Shown here in pieces: positions 33,690 through 41,834 of a DNA stretch of 64,000 bases. The stretch's first letter is position 1, and the number at the start of each line of letters is the position of its first letter. The stretch is from the NCBI RefSeq assembly GCF_900119365.1, contig NZ_FPJO01000025.1:1-64000 (forward strand), given 5' to 3'. The notes beneath the pieces are model-generated. The model saw only the letters and a program-made list of their open reading frames with translations, did not search any database and was not told where the DNA came from. A program made the position numbers and the translations under genes. The DNA comes from Streptomyces atratus. GTDB lineage: Bacteria; Actinomycetota; Actinomycetes; Streptomycetales; Streptomycetaceae.

Positions 33690-34802
33690 GTGGCCACACC
33701 CCTCGTCCGTAGAACCGCCGTGCCGTCTCGCACGGCCCGTGTCGGAGCCGGGCCCGCGCCGCCGTGCCGGCGCGTGTCACTGCCGCTGGTCCTGACCGCC
33801 CTGTGTGCCGTGCTCCTGGCCTCCCTCGTCTGCGGAGCGGGGATCGGGGCGTCGGGGCTCTCCTGGGGCGAAGTGCTGCGTTGTCTGTGGGCCGGGCTGA
33901 CCGGCGGCCGGATAGCCCCCGACCAGGTCCCGGCGTACACCATCGTCTGGGAACTGCGCTTTCCGCGTGCCGTACTGGCCGCGGTCGTCGGGGCCGGTCT
34001 GTCGGCCATCGGCGTCGCCGTGCAGGCCATGGTCCGCAACGCCCTTGCCGACCCCTTCGTCCTCGGCATCTCCTCGGGCGCGGCCGTCGGCGCCAATGCC
34101 GTGCTCATCTTCGGCGCCTTCGGGACACTGGGCATCTGGGCGCTGTCCACGGCGTCGTTCCTCTCCGCGCTCCTCGCCATGATGCTGGTGTACGCGATCG
34201 CACGTACCGCCCGTGGTCTGACCCCGCTGCGGCTCGTGCTGACGGGCACCGCGATGTACTACGGCTTCTCGGCCGTCACCACGTTCATGGTGTTCGCGGC
34301 CGAGCGCGGTGAAGCCGCCCGCTCCGCGATGATGTGGATGCTCGGCAGCCTCGGCGGAGCCAACTGGGCCTCCGTGCCGATCGCCGCCGGTGCCGTACTC
34401 GGCGGTCTCGCCCATCTTGCCTGGTCGGCGCGCAGGCTGAACGCCCTGGCCATGGGCGACGAGACCGCGGCCGCGCTGGGAGTGGACGCGGGACGGCTGC
34501 GCAAGGAGCTGTTCCTGGTCTCCGCGGCCGTCACGGGGGCGGTGGTCGCGGTGAGCGGTGCGATCGGCTTCGTCGGACTGATGGTGCCGCACGCCGTACG
34601 GATGCTGGTCGGCGCGGACCACCGTCGGCTGCTGGCCGTCGCACCACTGGCGGGCGCCGTCCTGCTGATCTGGGTGGACATCCTCTCCCGTGTGGTGCTG
34701 GCGCCCGCCGAACTGCCGGTCGGCGTGCTGACCGCGGTCATCGGCGTACCGTGCTTCGTCCTGCTGATGCGCCGCCGCTCGTACACCTTCGGAGGCGCGT
34801 GA
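33690..34802 (+). CDS. FecCD/BtuC-type ABC transporter permease
   Basis: A 370-residue permease with about ten helices. SAIGVAVQAMVRNALADPFVLGISSGAAVGA and GFVGLMVPHAVRMLVGADHRRLLAVAPLAGAVLLIWVDILSR are family signatures of BtuC/FhuB-type proteins. A cobalamin riboswitch lies just upstream, so the substrate is most likely cobalamin or cobinamide. The GTG start at 33690 gives the longest hydrophilic N-terminus and may be overextended. The stop overlaps the ATPase start by one base. Confidence 0.88.
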   Translation: MATPLVRRTAVPSRTARVGAGPAPPCRRVSLPLVLTALCAVLLASLVCGAGIGASGLSWGEVLRCLWAGLTGGRIAPDQVPAYTIVWELRFPRAVLAAVVGAGLSAIGVAVQAMVRNALADPFVLGISSGAAVGANAVLIFGAFGTLGIWALSTASFLSALLAMMLVYAIARTARGLTPLRLVLTGTAMYYGFSAVTTFMVFAAERGEAARSAMMWMLGSLGGANWASVPIAAGAVLGGLAHLAWSARRLNALAMGDETAAALGVDAGRLRKELFLVSAAVTGAVVAVSGAIGFVGLMVPHAVRMLVGADHRRLLAVAPLAGAVLLIWVDILSRVVLAPAELPVGVLTAVIGVPCFVLLMRRRSYTFGGA

Positions 34803-35587
34803 TGCGGATCGACATCGATGCCCTGACGGTCGAGATCGCCGGTGCGCGACTGGTGGACGAGGCCACGCTGGGAGCGGGGGAGGGGCAGCTCGTCGGCCTG
34901 GTCGGGCCCAACGGCAGTGGGAAGTCCACCCTGTTGCGCTGCGTCTACCGGGCCCTGCGCCCCTCGGGCGGCACCGTACGGCTCGGCGGCGAGGACCTGT
35001 ACGCCATGAGCGCACGCGAAAGCGCCCGTCGGCTGGCCGCGCTTCCCCAGGAGGCGGCCACCGAATTCGACTTCACGGTGGCCGAGGTCGTGGCGATGGG
35101 GCGGCTGCCGCACCAGTCGTCGATGGGCCGGGCCACCGACGAGGACCGTCAGGCGTGCGAGACCGCGCTGGCGGGAGTCGGCGCCGGCCACCTTGCCGAC
35201 CGCGGTTTCCTCACGCTCTCCGGCGGCGAGAAGCAGCGGGTGCTGATCGCCCGCGCGCTGGCTCAGCGGCCTCGGCTGCTGGTGCTCGACGAGCCGACCA
35301 ACCACCTCGACATCGCCCAGCAGCTGGAAGTACTGGCGCTGGTGCGCGACAGCGGACTGACCGTCCTCACCGCGCTGCACGACCTCAACCTCGCCGCACT
35401 CCACTGCGACCTCCTCCATGTCATCGACGGCGGTCGGATCGTCGCGTCCGGCGCTCCGCACGACGTGCTCACCGCCGACCTGCTGGCGGAGGTCTTCGGC
35501 GTACGGGCACACCGCGTCCCGCATCCGGAGACCGGCGCCGTACAGCTGCTCTTCGACCGTCTCCGTCCCGCACGATCCGATTCCTGA
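34802..35587 (+). CDS. BtuD-type ABC transporter ATPase
   Basis: A 261-residue ATPase with Walker A GPNGSGKST, signature LSGGEKQRVLIARALAQ, Walker B LLVLDEPTNHLD and the H-loop ALHDLNLA. It powers the permease at 33690. Its start overlaps the permease stop (TGATG). The riboswitch upstream of the operon suggests corrinoid uptake. Confidence 0.92.
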   Translation: MRIDIDALTVEIAGARLVDEATLGAGEGQLVGLVGPNGSGKSTLLRCVYRALRPSGGTVRLGGEDLYAMSARESARRLAALPQEAATEFDFTVAEVVAMGRLPHQSSMGRATDEDRQACETALAGVGAGHLADRGFLTLSGGEKQRVLIARALAQRPRLLVLDEPTNHLDIAQQLEVLALVRDSGLTVLTALHDLNLAALHCDLLHVIDGGRIVASGAPHDVLTADLLAEVFGVRAHRVPHPETGAVQLLFDRLRPARSDS

Positions 35588-35602
35588 GGAGTCACCGCTG
35601 TC

Positions 35603-36625
35603 ATGCCGAACCCTGTACGCCCTGCCGTGTTCGCCCTCGCCGCCGCCCTGGTCCTCACCGGCTGCGGTGCCGAAATGCCCTCCGGGCAAGGAGAGGAGAG
35701 CGGCGCTCGGGCCGGCGCGGGCCACTATCCGGTGACCATCGAGAACTGCGGGGAGAAGAAGACCTTCGACAAGGCCCCGCAGCGCGTGGTCACCAACGAC
35801 GTCGGCATCACCGAGATCATGTTCGCGCTCGAACTCGAGGACCACATGGCGGGATACGTCATGCCCGAGGACAAGGGCGACCTCACGTCCGTGCCCTGGA
35901 AGGACGGATACCAGAAGACCAAGTGGCTCTCCAAGGAGAGCATCAACAAGGAACTGGTCCTCGACGCCCGCGCCGACCTGGTCTTCGCCGGCTGGAACTA
36001 CGGATTCAACGAGGGAGACGGCTTCACTCCCGCCGAGCTCCGGAGAGTGGGCATCGGGTCGTATCTGCTGAGCGAGTCCTGCCGCAACGGCCAGGGCAAA
36101 GCACGCGGGGTAATGGCACCGCTCGACGCGCTCTACACCGATCTGCGGAACCTGGGAAAGATATTCGATGTGGAGGACCGCGCGGAGGCCCTCGTCGCGA
36201 AATTCCGCAAGCAGGTGGCCGAAGCCCGGGCGAAGGCACCGAAGGGCGACGACCGGCCGCGGGTCTTCCTCTACGACGACGGGCGGGACAAGCCGCTGAC
36301 CTCCGGTGCTTTCGCCGGGCCGCACGACATCATCACCAAGGCGGGCGGTGATCACGTCATGAAGGACCTCAAGGACAGCTGGGTGACGGTGGGGTGGGAG
36401 ACCGTCGTCGACCGTGACCCCGAGGTGATCGTGATCAACGACTACGGTGACACCGGCGCGGCGCAGAAGGAGAAGTTCCTGAAGTCCTATCCGCCGCTCG
36501 CGAACGTCTCGGCCATCAAGAACGACCGGATCGTCGTCCTCGACTACGCCGACCTGGTGGAGAGCCCGCGCAATCCGGCGGCGATCAGTTCACTTGCCGC
36601 GTACCTGAGGAACGTCGGTCTCTGA
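35603..36625 (+). CDS. BtuF-type substrate-binding lipoprotein
   Basis: A 340-residue class III binding protein. The signal with lipobox LVLTGCG anchors it to the membrane. PQRVVTNDVGITEIMFALELEDHMAGYV and WETVVDRDPEVIVINDY are the helical-backbone binding-protein pattern used for iron-siderophore and cobalamin uptake. It sits 15 bp after the ATPase. Substrate is inferred from the riboswitch; the binding pocket alone would not separate corrinoids from siderophores. Confidence 0.88.
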   Translation: MPNPVRPAVFALAAALVLTGCGAEMPSGQGEESGARAGAGHYPVTIENCGEKKTFDKAPQRVVTNDVGITEIMFALELEDHMAGYVMPEDKGDLTSVPWKDGYQKTKWLSKESINKELVLDARADLVFAGWNYGFNEGDGFTPAELRRVGIGSYLLSESCRNGQGKARGVMAPLDALYTDLRNLGKIFDVEDRAEALVAKFRKQVAEARAKAPKGDDRPRVFLYDDGRDKPLTSGAFAGPHDIITKAGGDHVMKDLKDSWVTVGWETVVDRDPEVIVINDYGDTGAAQKEKFLKSYPPLANVSAIKNDRIVVLDYADLVESPRNPAAISSLAAYLRNVGL

Positions 36626-36653
36626 CCCGTCCCCGCGCACCGGTGTCCGGGCG

Positions 36654-37724
36654 TCACGCCGCCCCGGCACCGGCGCGGGCGACCGGATGCAGCGCGGCGT
36701 ACTCCAGTGGGGCCGACGGATCGACGGACACATCCAGCGGCGCCGGCCGGGCACCCGCGCGGACCAGCAGGTCCCCGACCGCGGCGATCATCGCGCCGTT
36801 GTCGGTGCACAGCCGCAGCGGCGGCACGCGCGGGGTGATCCCCGCCTCCCGGCACCGCTCCTCCGCCAGCGCCCGTACGCGGGAGTTGGCGGCCACACCG
36901 CCGACCACGACCAGTGTGCCCACGCCGTACACACGGCAGGCCGCCACCGCCTTTCGGGTCAGCACATCCGCGACGGCCTCCTGGAGCGCGGCGGCCCCGT
37001 CCGCCAGCGGGAGCCGCGCCCCGCGGATCCGGTGCTGCTCAGCCCAGCGGGCGGCCGCGGTCTTCAGACCGGAGAAGGAGAACGCATAGGGGGCGTCGCG
37101 CGGCCCGGTGAGCGGACGCGGGAAGGCCACCGCGCCCGGGTCGCCGGTGCACGCCGCCCGGTCGATGGCCGGACCACCGGGATACGGCAGTCCGAAGACC
37201 CGGGCGACCTTGTCGAAGCACTCGCCGGCCGCGTCGTCGAGGGTGTCCCCGAGGTGCAGGATCGGATCGCGGGCCAGGTCGCGCACGAGCAGCAGGGAGG
37301 TGTGCCCGCCGGACACGATCAGGACCACACACGGATCGGGCAGCGGGCCGTGCTCCAGGGTGTCGGCTGCCACATGCCCGGCCAGGTGGTGTACCCCGTA
37401 CAGCGGCACGCCCAGCGCGTACGCGAGTCCCTTCGCACCGGCCAGGCCGACCTGGAGCGCCCCCGACAGACCGGGGCCCGTGGTGACGGCGACCGCGCCG
37501 ATGTCCCGCATGCGCAGCCCCGCCCCGGTCAGGGCCCGGGACACGACCGGGGTCAGCGACGAGACATGCGCACGGGCCGCGATCTCCGGAACGACTCCGC
37601 CGAACCGCGCGTGCTCGTCCATGCTCGACGCCACCGCGTGCCCGAGCAGTTGCCCGTCACGGACGAGACCCGCCCCGGTCTCGTCGCACGACGACTCGAT
37701 CCCGAGCACCACCGGAGACCCCAC
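36654..37724 (-). CDS. TsaD/Kae1/Gcp family protein, probably a TsaD paralogue
   Basis: A 356-residue ASKHA-fold protein of the family that makes N6-threonylcarbamoyladenosine in tRNA. VVLGIESSCDETGAGLV, the metal histidines in GVHHLAGHVAAD, the SGGHTSLLLV loop and the late CTDNGAMIAA aspartate are all intact. The usual tsaE-tsaB-rimI-tsaD neighbourhood is absent here, so this may be a second copy. The start is taken as GTG 37724, preceded by AGGAG; the in-frame sequence further upstream runs through the promoter region. A Nur-box-like palindrome lies 27 bp upstream. It is divergent from cbiET. Confidence 0.88.
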   Translation of the reverse strand: MGSPVVLGIESSCDETGAGLVRDGQLLGHAVASSMDEHARFGGVVPEIAARAHVSSLTPVVSRALTGAGLRMRDIGAVAVTTGPGLSGALQVGLAGAKGLAYALGVPLYGVHHLAGHVAADTLEHGPLPDPCVVLIVSGGHTSLLLVRDLARDPILHLGDTLDDAAGECFDKVARVFGLPYPGGPAIDRAACTGDPGAVAFPRPLTGPRDAPYAFSFSGLKTAAARWAEQHRIRGARLPLADGAAALQEAVADVLTRKAVAACRVYGVGTLVVVGGVAANSRVRALAEERCREAGITPRVPPLRLCTDNGAMIAAVGDLLVRAGARPAPLDVSVDPSAPLEYAALHPVARAGAGAA

Positions 37725-37750
37725 AGCACACTCCTGCACTTCATGGCTAA

Positions 37751-37767
37751 TTGCGAGTGATATGCAA
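37751..37767. promoter_or_regulatory. Nur/Fur-like palindrome between the TsaD-like gene and cbiET
   Basis: TTGCGA-N5-ATGCAA, extended by ATTGC/GCAAT arms, sits between the divergent starts. It closely fits the Streptomyces nickel regulator (Nur) consensus as I remember it, tTGCaa-N5-ttGCAA. The site is 27 bp from the TsaD-like start and about 94 bp from cbiET, so it is best placed to control the former. Confidence 0.5.
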
Positions 37768-37860
37768 TAAGAGTACGGGGGTGGCCACCTGGCCAATGCC
37801 CGATCATGGCCGGACAGTAGAGTTCGGCTGCGTCATTCCCTGAACACCGAGGTACCGGCC

Positions 37861-39159
37861 GTGACTCTCGCTCCACCCGAACAACCCCTCCCACCTGCGG
37901 TGACCGTCGTGGGAATCGGCGCCGACGGATGGGCGGGACTGACCGGCGCGGCACGCGCGGCGCTCGTCGAAGCACAGGTCCTCATCGGCGGTGCGCGGCA
38001 ACTGGCCCTGCTCCCGCAGGCCTGCCGGGGACAACGGGTGCCGTGGCCCTCGCCGTTGCGGCCTGCCGTCCCCGGCCTGCTCGCCGCACACGCCGGGAGC
38101 AGGATCGCCGTACTCGCCAGCGGCGACCCGATGTTCTACGGCATCGGCCGGGCCCTCATCGAGGTGCTCGGCGCCGGTGTGCCGAGGATCCTGCCCCACC
38201 CGTCGTCCGTGTCCTACGCCTGTGCCCGGATCGGCTGGCCGCTGGAGGACACCGAGGTCGTCACCCTGGTCGGCCGCCCCGCCGCCCGGCTGGCCGCCGC
38301 GCTGCACGACGGCCGACGGGTACTGGTCCTCAGCGCGGACGCCGGCACCCCGGCCGCGGTGGCCGGACTGCTGCGCGAACAGGGCTTCGGCCCGAGCCGG
38401 CTGCTCGTGCTCGAACAGCTCGGCGGAGCGGACGAGGCGTGTGTGGAGGGCACCGCGGACCACTGGCCGCACCCACCGGGCGACCCGCTGAACATCATCG
38501 CGATCGACTGCCGGCGCACGCCCGGAGCACTGCGTCTCGGCGCCGTCCCCGGCCTCCCCGACGAGGCGTACGAACACGACGGCCAGCTCACCAAGCGGCA
38601 CATCCGGGCCGCGACCCTCGGGGTGCTCGCCCCCGCACCCGGCGAACTCCTCTGGGACATCGGCGGAGGCTCGGGATCCATCGCGATCGAATGGATGCGC
38701 AGCCACCCGTCCTGCCGCGCGATCACCGTGGAACGCGACCCGGCACGGGCCGGACGCATCGAGCGCAACGCCGGCCGCCTCGGCGTACCCGCCCTGCGTG
38801 TGGTCACCGGCCGGGCCCCCGGCAGCCTGGCCGAACTGCCCACACCCGACGCCGTGTTCATCGGCGGCGGACTGACCGCGCCCGGCCTCCTCGACACCTG
38901 CTGGGATGCCCTGCCGCCCGGCGGACGCCTGGTCGCCAACACGGTCACGCTGGAGTCCGAGGCACTGCTCGCCGGGGCGCACCGCAGGTACGGCGGCGAA
39001 CTGGTCCGGCTCGCCGTCGCGCACGCCGTGCCGGTCGGCGGCTTCACCGGCTGGCGGCAGGCCATGCCCGTCACCCAGTGGTCCGTACGCAAACCCTCAG
39101 TCAGTACCGAAGCGGAACGCTCGACAGAGCCCGCGCAAGACCCAGGAGACAACAGATGA
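37861..39159 (+). CDS. cobL: Precorrin-6Y C5,15-methyltransferase, decarboxylating (CbiET fusion, CobL)
   Basis: A 432-residue bifunctional enzyme. The N-terminal CbiE half (TVVGIGADGWAGLTGAARAAL, VLASGDPMFYGIGRAL) methylates C5. The C-terminal CbiT half (KRHIRAATLGVLAPAPGELLWDIGGGSGSIAIEWMR) methylates C15 and decarboxylates. The start is GTG 37861. Its stop overlaps cobM (ATGA), so the two are coupled. It works in corrin ring synthesis between CobK and CobH. Confidence 0.93.
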   Translation: MTLAPPEQPLPPAVTVVGIGADGWAGLTGAARAALVEAQVLIGGARQLALLPQACRGQRVPWPSPLRPAVPGLLAAHAGSRIAVLASGDPMFYGIGRALIEVLGAGVPRILPHPSSVSYACARIGWPLEDTEVVTLVGRPAARLAAALHDGRRVLVLSADAGTPAAVAGLLREQGFGPSRLLVLEQLGGADEACVEGTADHWPHPPGDPLNIIAIDCRRTPGALRLGAVPGLPDEAYEHDGQLTKRHIRAATLGVLAPAPGELLWDIGGGSGSIAIEWMRSHPSCRAITVERDPARAGRIERNAGRLGVPALRVVTGRAPGSLAELPTPDAVFIGGGLTAPGLLDTCWDALPPGGRLVANTVTLESEALLAGAHRRYGGELVRLAVAHAVPVGGFTGWRQAMPVTQWSVRKPSVSTEAERSTEPAQDPGDNR

Positions 39160-39905
39160 CCGTGTACTTCATCGGCGCTGGCCCGGGGGCCGCCGACCTG
39201 ATCACCGTGCGCGGCGCCCGCACGCTCGCCTCCTGCCAGGTCTGCCTGTACGCGGGCAGCCTGGTGCCCCGGGAACTGCTCGCCGAATGCCCCCCGGACG
39301 CCCGCCTGGTGGACACCGCCCAGCTCGACATCGACCAGATCACCGCCGAGCTGACGGCCGCGCACCGGGCCGGCCACGACGTGGCCCGGCTGCACTCGGG
39401 CGACCCCTCGGTGTTCAGCGCGGTCAACGAGCAAATGCGCCGGCTCGACGAGGCCGGGGTGCCCTACGAAGTGGTGCCCGGCGTACCCGCGTTCGCGGCC
39501 GCCGCGGCGGCGCTCAAGCGGGAACTCACCGTGCCGACCGTCGGCCAGACCGTCATCCTGACCCGGATCGCCCATCGCGCGACCGCGATGCCGGAGGGCG
39601 AGGACCTGGCCACGCTGGGCCGCAGCGGTGCACTGATCGTGCTGCACCTAGCCGCCCGGTACGCGGACCGCGTCGTAGAGGAACTCGTGCCGCACTACGG
39701 GGCCGACTGCCCGGCCGCCGTCGTGGCGCTGGCCTCACGCCCGGACGAAGTCGTCCTGCGCGGAACCCTCGGCACCATCGCCGAGCAGGTGAAGGCGGCG
39801 GGCGTGATCCGTACCGCTGTCATCATGGTCGGCCGCACCCTGGGCGCCGAGCAGTTCCGCGACAGCCACCTCTACTCACCCGGACGCGAACGCCACGTCT
39901 GCTGA
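39156..39905 (+). CDS. cobM: Precorrin-4 C11-methyltransferase CobM
   Basis: A 249-residue SAM-dependent tetrapyrrole methylase. YFIGAGPGAADLITVRGARTLASCQVCLYAGSLVP and LHSGDPSVFSAVNEQMRRL are diagnostic of CobM/CbiF. It is coupled to cbiET by a 4-bp overlap and convergent with cbiD. Confidence 0.95.
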   Translation: MTVYFIGAGPGAADLITVRGARTLASCQVCLYAGSLVPRELLAECPPDARLVDTAQLDIDQITAELTAAHRAGHDVARLHSGDPSVFSAVNEQMRRLDEAGVPYEVVPGVPAFAAAAAALKRELTVPTVGQTVILTRIAHRATAMPEGEDLATLGRSGALIVLHLAARYADRVVEELVPHYGADCPAAVVALASRPDEVVLRGTLGTIAEQVKAAGVIRTAVIMVGRTLGAEQFRDSHLYSPGRERHVC

Positions 39906-39934
39906 CGGCGCCACCGCATCGGCCGGGCGGCCGG

Positions 39935-41050
39935 TCAGCGCACGCTGCTGCGCCCGACGACCACGCCCGCCCGGTCGATGCAGATGACGTCGACGGCGAC
40001 CGGCGCACCCCGCAGCACCGACAGCGCCTGGTCCCGCGCCGCCACGGCCACCAGGTCCCCGAGCGGCACACCGCGAGCGAGGCACAGCCGGAGCGCCGCG
40101 AGACCCGTGTTCGCGACCGCCACCTCGGCGGCCAGGGCCTCGTCCGCACCGCCCCGCCGGGCCAGCTCGGCCAGGAAGGGCTTGTCGACCTGGGACCGCG
40201 CGGAGTGCAGATCGAGGTGTCCGGCGGCGAGCTTCGACAGCTTCGCGAACCCGCCGCAGACCGTCAGCCGGTCCACCGGGTGACGGCGCACGTACTTCAG
40301 CACCGCGCCCGCGAAGTCCCCCATGTCGAGCAGCGCGAGCTCCGGCAGCCCGTACTCGGCCACCACGGTCTTCTCCGAGGTGGAACCCGTGCACCCGGCC
40401 ACGTGGGTGTGCCCGGCGGCGCGGGCCACGTCCACACCGCGACGGATCGAGTCGATCCACGCCGAGCAGGAGTACGGCACCACGACACCGGTCGTGCCGA
40501 GGATCGACAGACCCCCCAGGATGCCCAGGCGCGGGTTCCAGGTGGAGCGGGCGATCTCCTCGCCGTCGTCCACCGACACGGTCACCTCGACGTCCCCCGA
40601 ACCCCGGTGCTCCGCGGCGACCCGCGCGATGTGGTCGCGGAGCATCTGCCGCGGCACGGGATTGATCGCCGGTTCCCCGACGTCCAGCGGCAGCCCGGGA
40701 AGGGTGACCGTGCCCACGCCGGGCCCGGCCCGGAACACCACACCCGATCCCGGCGGCAGCCGCCGTACGGTCACCCGGACCAGAGCGCCGTGCGTCACGT
40801 CCGGGTCGTCGCCCGCGTCCTTGACCACCCCGGCCGTCGCCCGCCCCTCGGCCAGCTCCTCCACCGCCAGCGCGAAAGCGGGCGTCTGCCCCTTGGGTAG
40901 GGTGATCGTCACCGGGTCGGGGAAGTCGCCCGTCAGCAGGGCCGTGTACGCGGCAGTCGCTGCCGCGGTCGCACAGGCGCCGGTGGTCCAGCCGGGCCGC
41001 AGACCGGTGTGTTTCAACTGGGCGCTGCGCCCGCCCTCAGTCTCACCCAT
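39935..41050 (-). CDS. cbiD: Cobalt-precorrin-5B C1-methyltransferase CbiD
   Basis: A 371-residue protein with the CbiD N-terminal signature LRPGWTTGACATAAATAAY and blocks LGILGGLSILGTTGVVVPYS and VCGGFAKLSKLAAGHLDLHS. CbiD is the anaerobic-type C1 methylase. In actinobacteria it can coexist with aerobic-route genes (cobG lies 3 kb away). The chosen start (ATG 41050) is two bases from the divergent cobK start, leaving no room for a leader. Confidence 0.92.
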   Translation of the reverse strand: MGETEGGRSAQLKHTGLRPGWTTGACATAAATAAYTALLTGDFPDPVTITLPKGQTPAFALAVEELAEGRATAGVVKDAGDDPDVTHGALVRVTVRRLPPGSGVVFRAGPGVGTVTLPGLPLDVGEPAINPVPRQMLRDHIARVAAEHRGSGDVEVTVSVDDGEEIARSTWNPRLGILGGLSILGTTGVVVPYSCSAWIDSIRRGVDVARAAGHTHVAGCTGSTSEKTVVAEYGLPELALLDMGDFAGAVLKYVRRHPVDRLTVCGGFAKLSKLAAGHLDLHSARSQVDKPFLAELARRGGADEALAAEVAVANTGLAALRLCLARGVPLGDLVAVAARDQALSVLRGAPVAVDVICIDRAGVVVGRSSVR

Positions 41051-41052
41051 GG

Positions 41053-41817
41053 ATGGATCCGATGCATGTACTCGTACTCGGCGGCACGACGGAGGCCCGT
41101 CGCCTCGCCGAGTTGCTGGTGGAGGTGCTCCCGGCCGGCGTCGGGCTGACGAGTTCGCTCGCCGGACGGGTCTTTGGCCCGAGGCTCCCGCCGGGCGAGG
41201 TCCGCATCGGTGGCTTCGGGGGAGCCGACGGGCTCGCCGCATGGCTGCGCACGCACCAGGTGGACGCGCTCATCGACGCCACCCATCCTTTCGCCGGGAC
41301 GATCAGTTTCAACGCGGCCGCTGCCGCCGCTGCCGCCCATGTTCCCCTGCTCGCCGTGCGCCGGCCCGGGTGGGTGCCCGGCGAGGGCGACGACTGGCAT
41401 GCGGCCGGTTCCCTCGCCGAGGCGGCGGCGGCCCTGCCCGCGCTGGGGCGGCGCGTGTTCCTCACGACGGGCCGGATGGGGCTGGCCGCCTTCGCCGGAC
41501 TGGACGAGCTGTGGTTCCTGATGCGTTCGGTGGACGCCCCCGAACCGCCGTACCCCGCCAGGATGGAGGTCCTGCTCGACCGGGGCCCGTTCACCCTGGA
41601 CGGAGAGCGCGAGCTGATCCGCCGTCATCGCATCGACGTCGTCGTCACGAAGGACAGCGGAGGCGCCGCCACGGCCCCCAAACTCACCGCGGCCCGCGAG
41701 GCGCGGATCCCGGTGGTGGTGGTGCGGCGGCCGCCCGTGCCCGAGGGCGTCCCGGTCGTCGAGGGCCCGGAACCCGCTGTGGAGTGGCTCCGCGAGCACA
41801 TCCTCCACCGCAGGTAG
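41053..41817 (+). CDS. cobK: Precorrin-6A reductase CobK/CbiJ
   Basis: A 254-residue NAD(P)H-dependent reductase. HVLVLGGTTEARRLAELL, DALIDATHPFAGTISFNAAAAA, RRVFLTTGRMGLAAFAGL and VVTKDSGGAATAPKLTAAREA are all family signatures. The start is ATG 41053 or, equally likely, ATG 41062. No ribosome-binding site is present and the gene starts head to head with cbiD, which suggests a leaderless transcript. It is convergent with cobIJ. Confidence 0.93.
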   Translation: MDPMHVLVLGGTTEARRLAELLVEVLPAGVGLTSSLAGRVFGPRLPPGEVRIGGFGGADGLAAWLRTHQVDALIDATHPFAGTISFNAAAAAAAAHVPLLAVRRPGWVPGEGDDWHAAGSLAEAAAALPALGRRVFLTTGRMGLAAFAGLDELWFLMRSVDAPEPPYPARMEVLLDRGPFTLDGERELIRRHRIDVVVTKDSGGAATAPKLTAAREARIPVVVVRRPPVPEGVPVVEGPEPAVEWLREHILHRR

Positions 41818-41834
41818 CCGGCGGCCGCCCCGGC

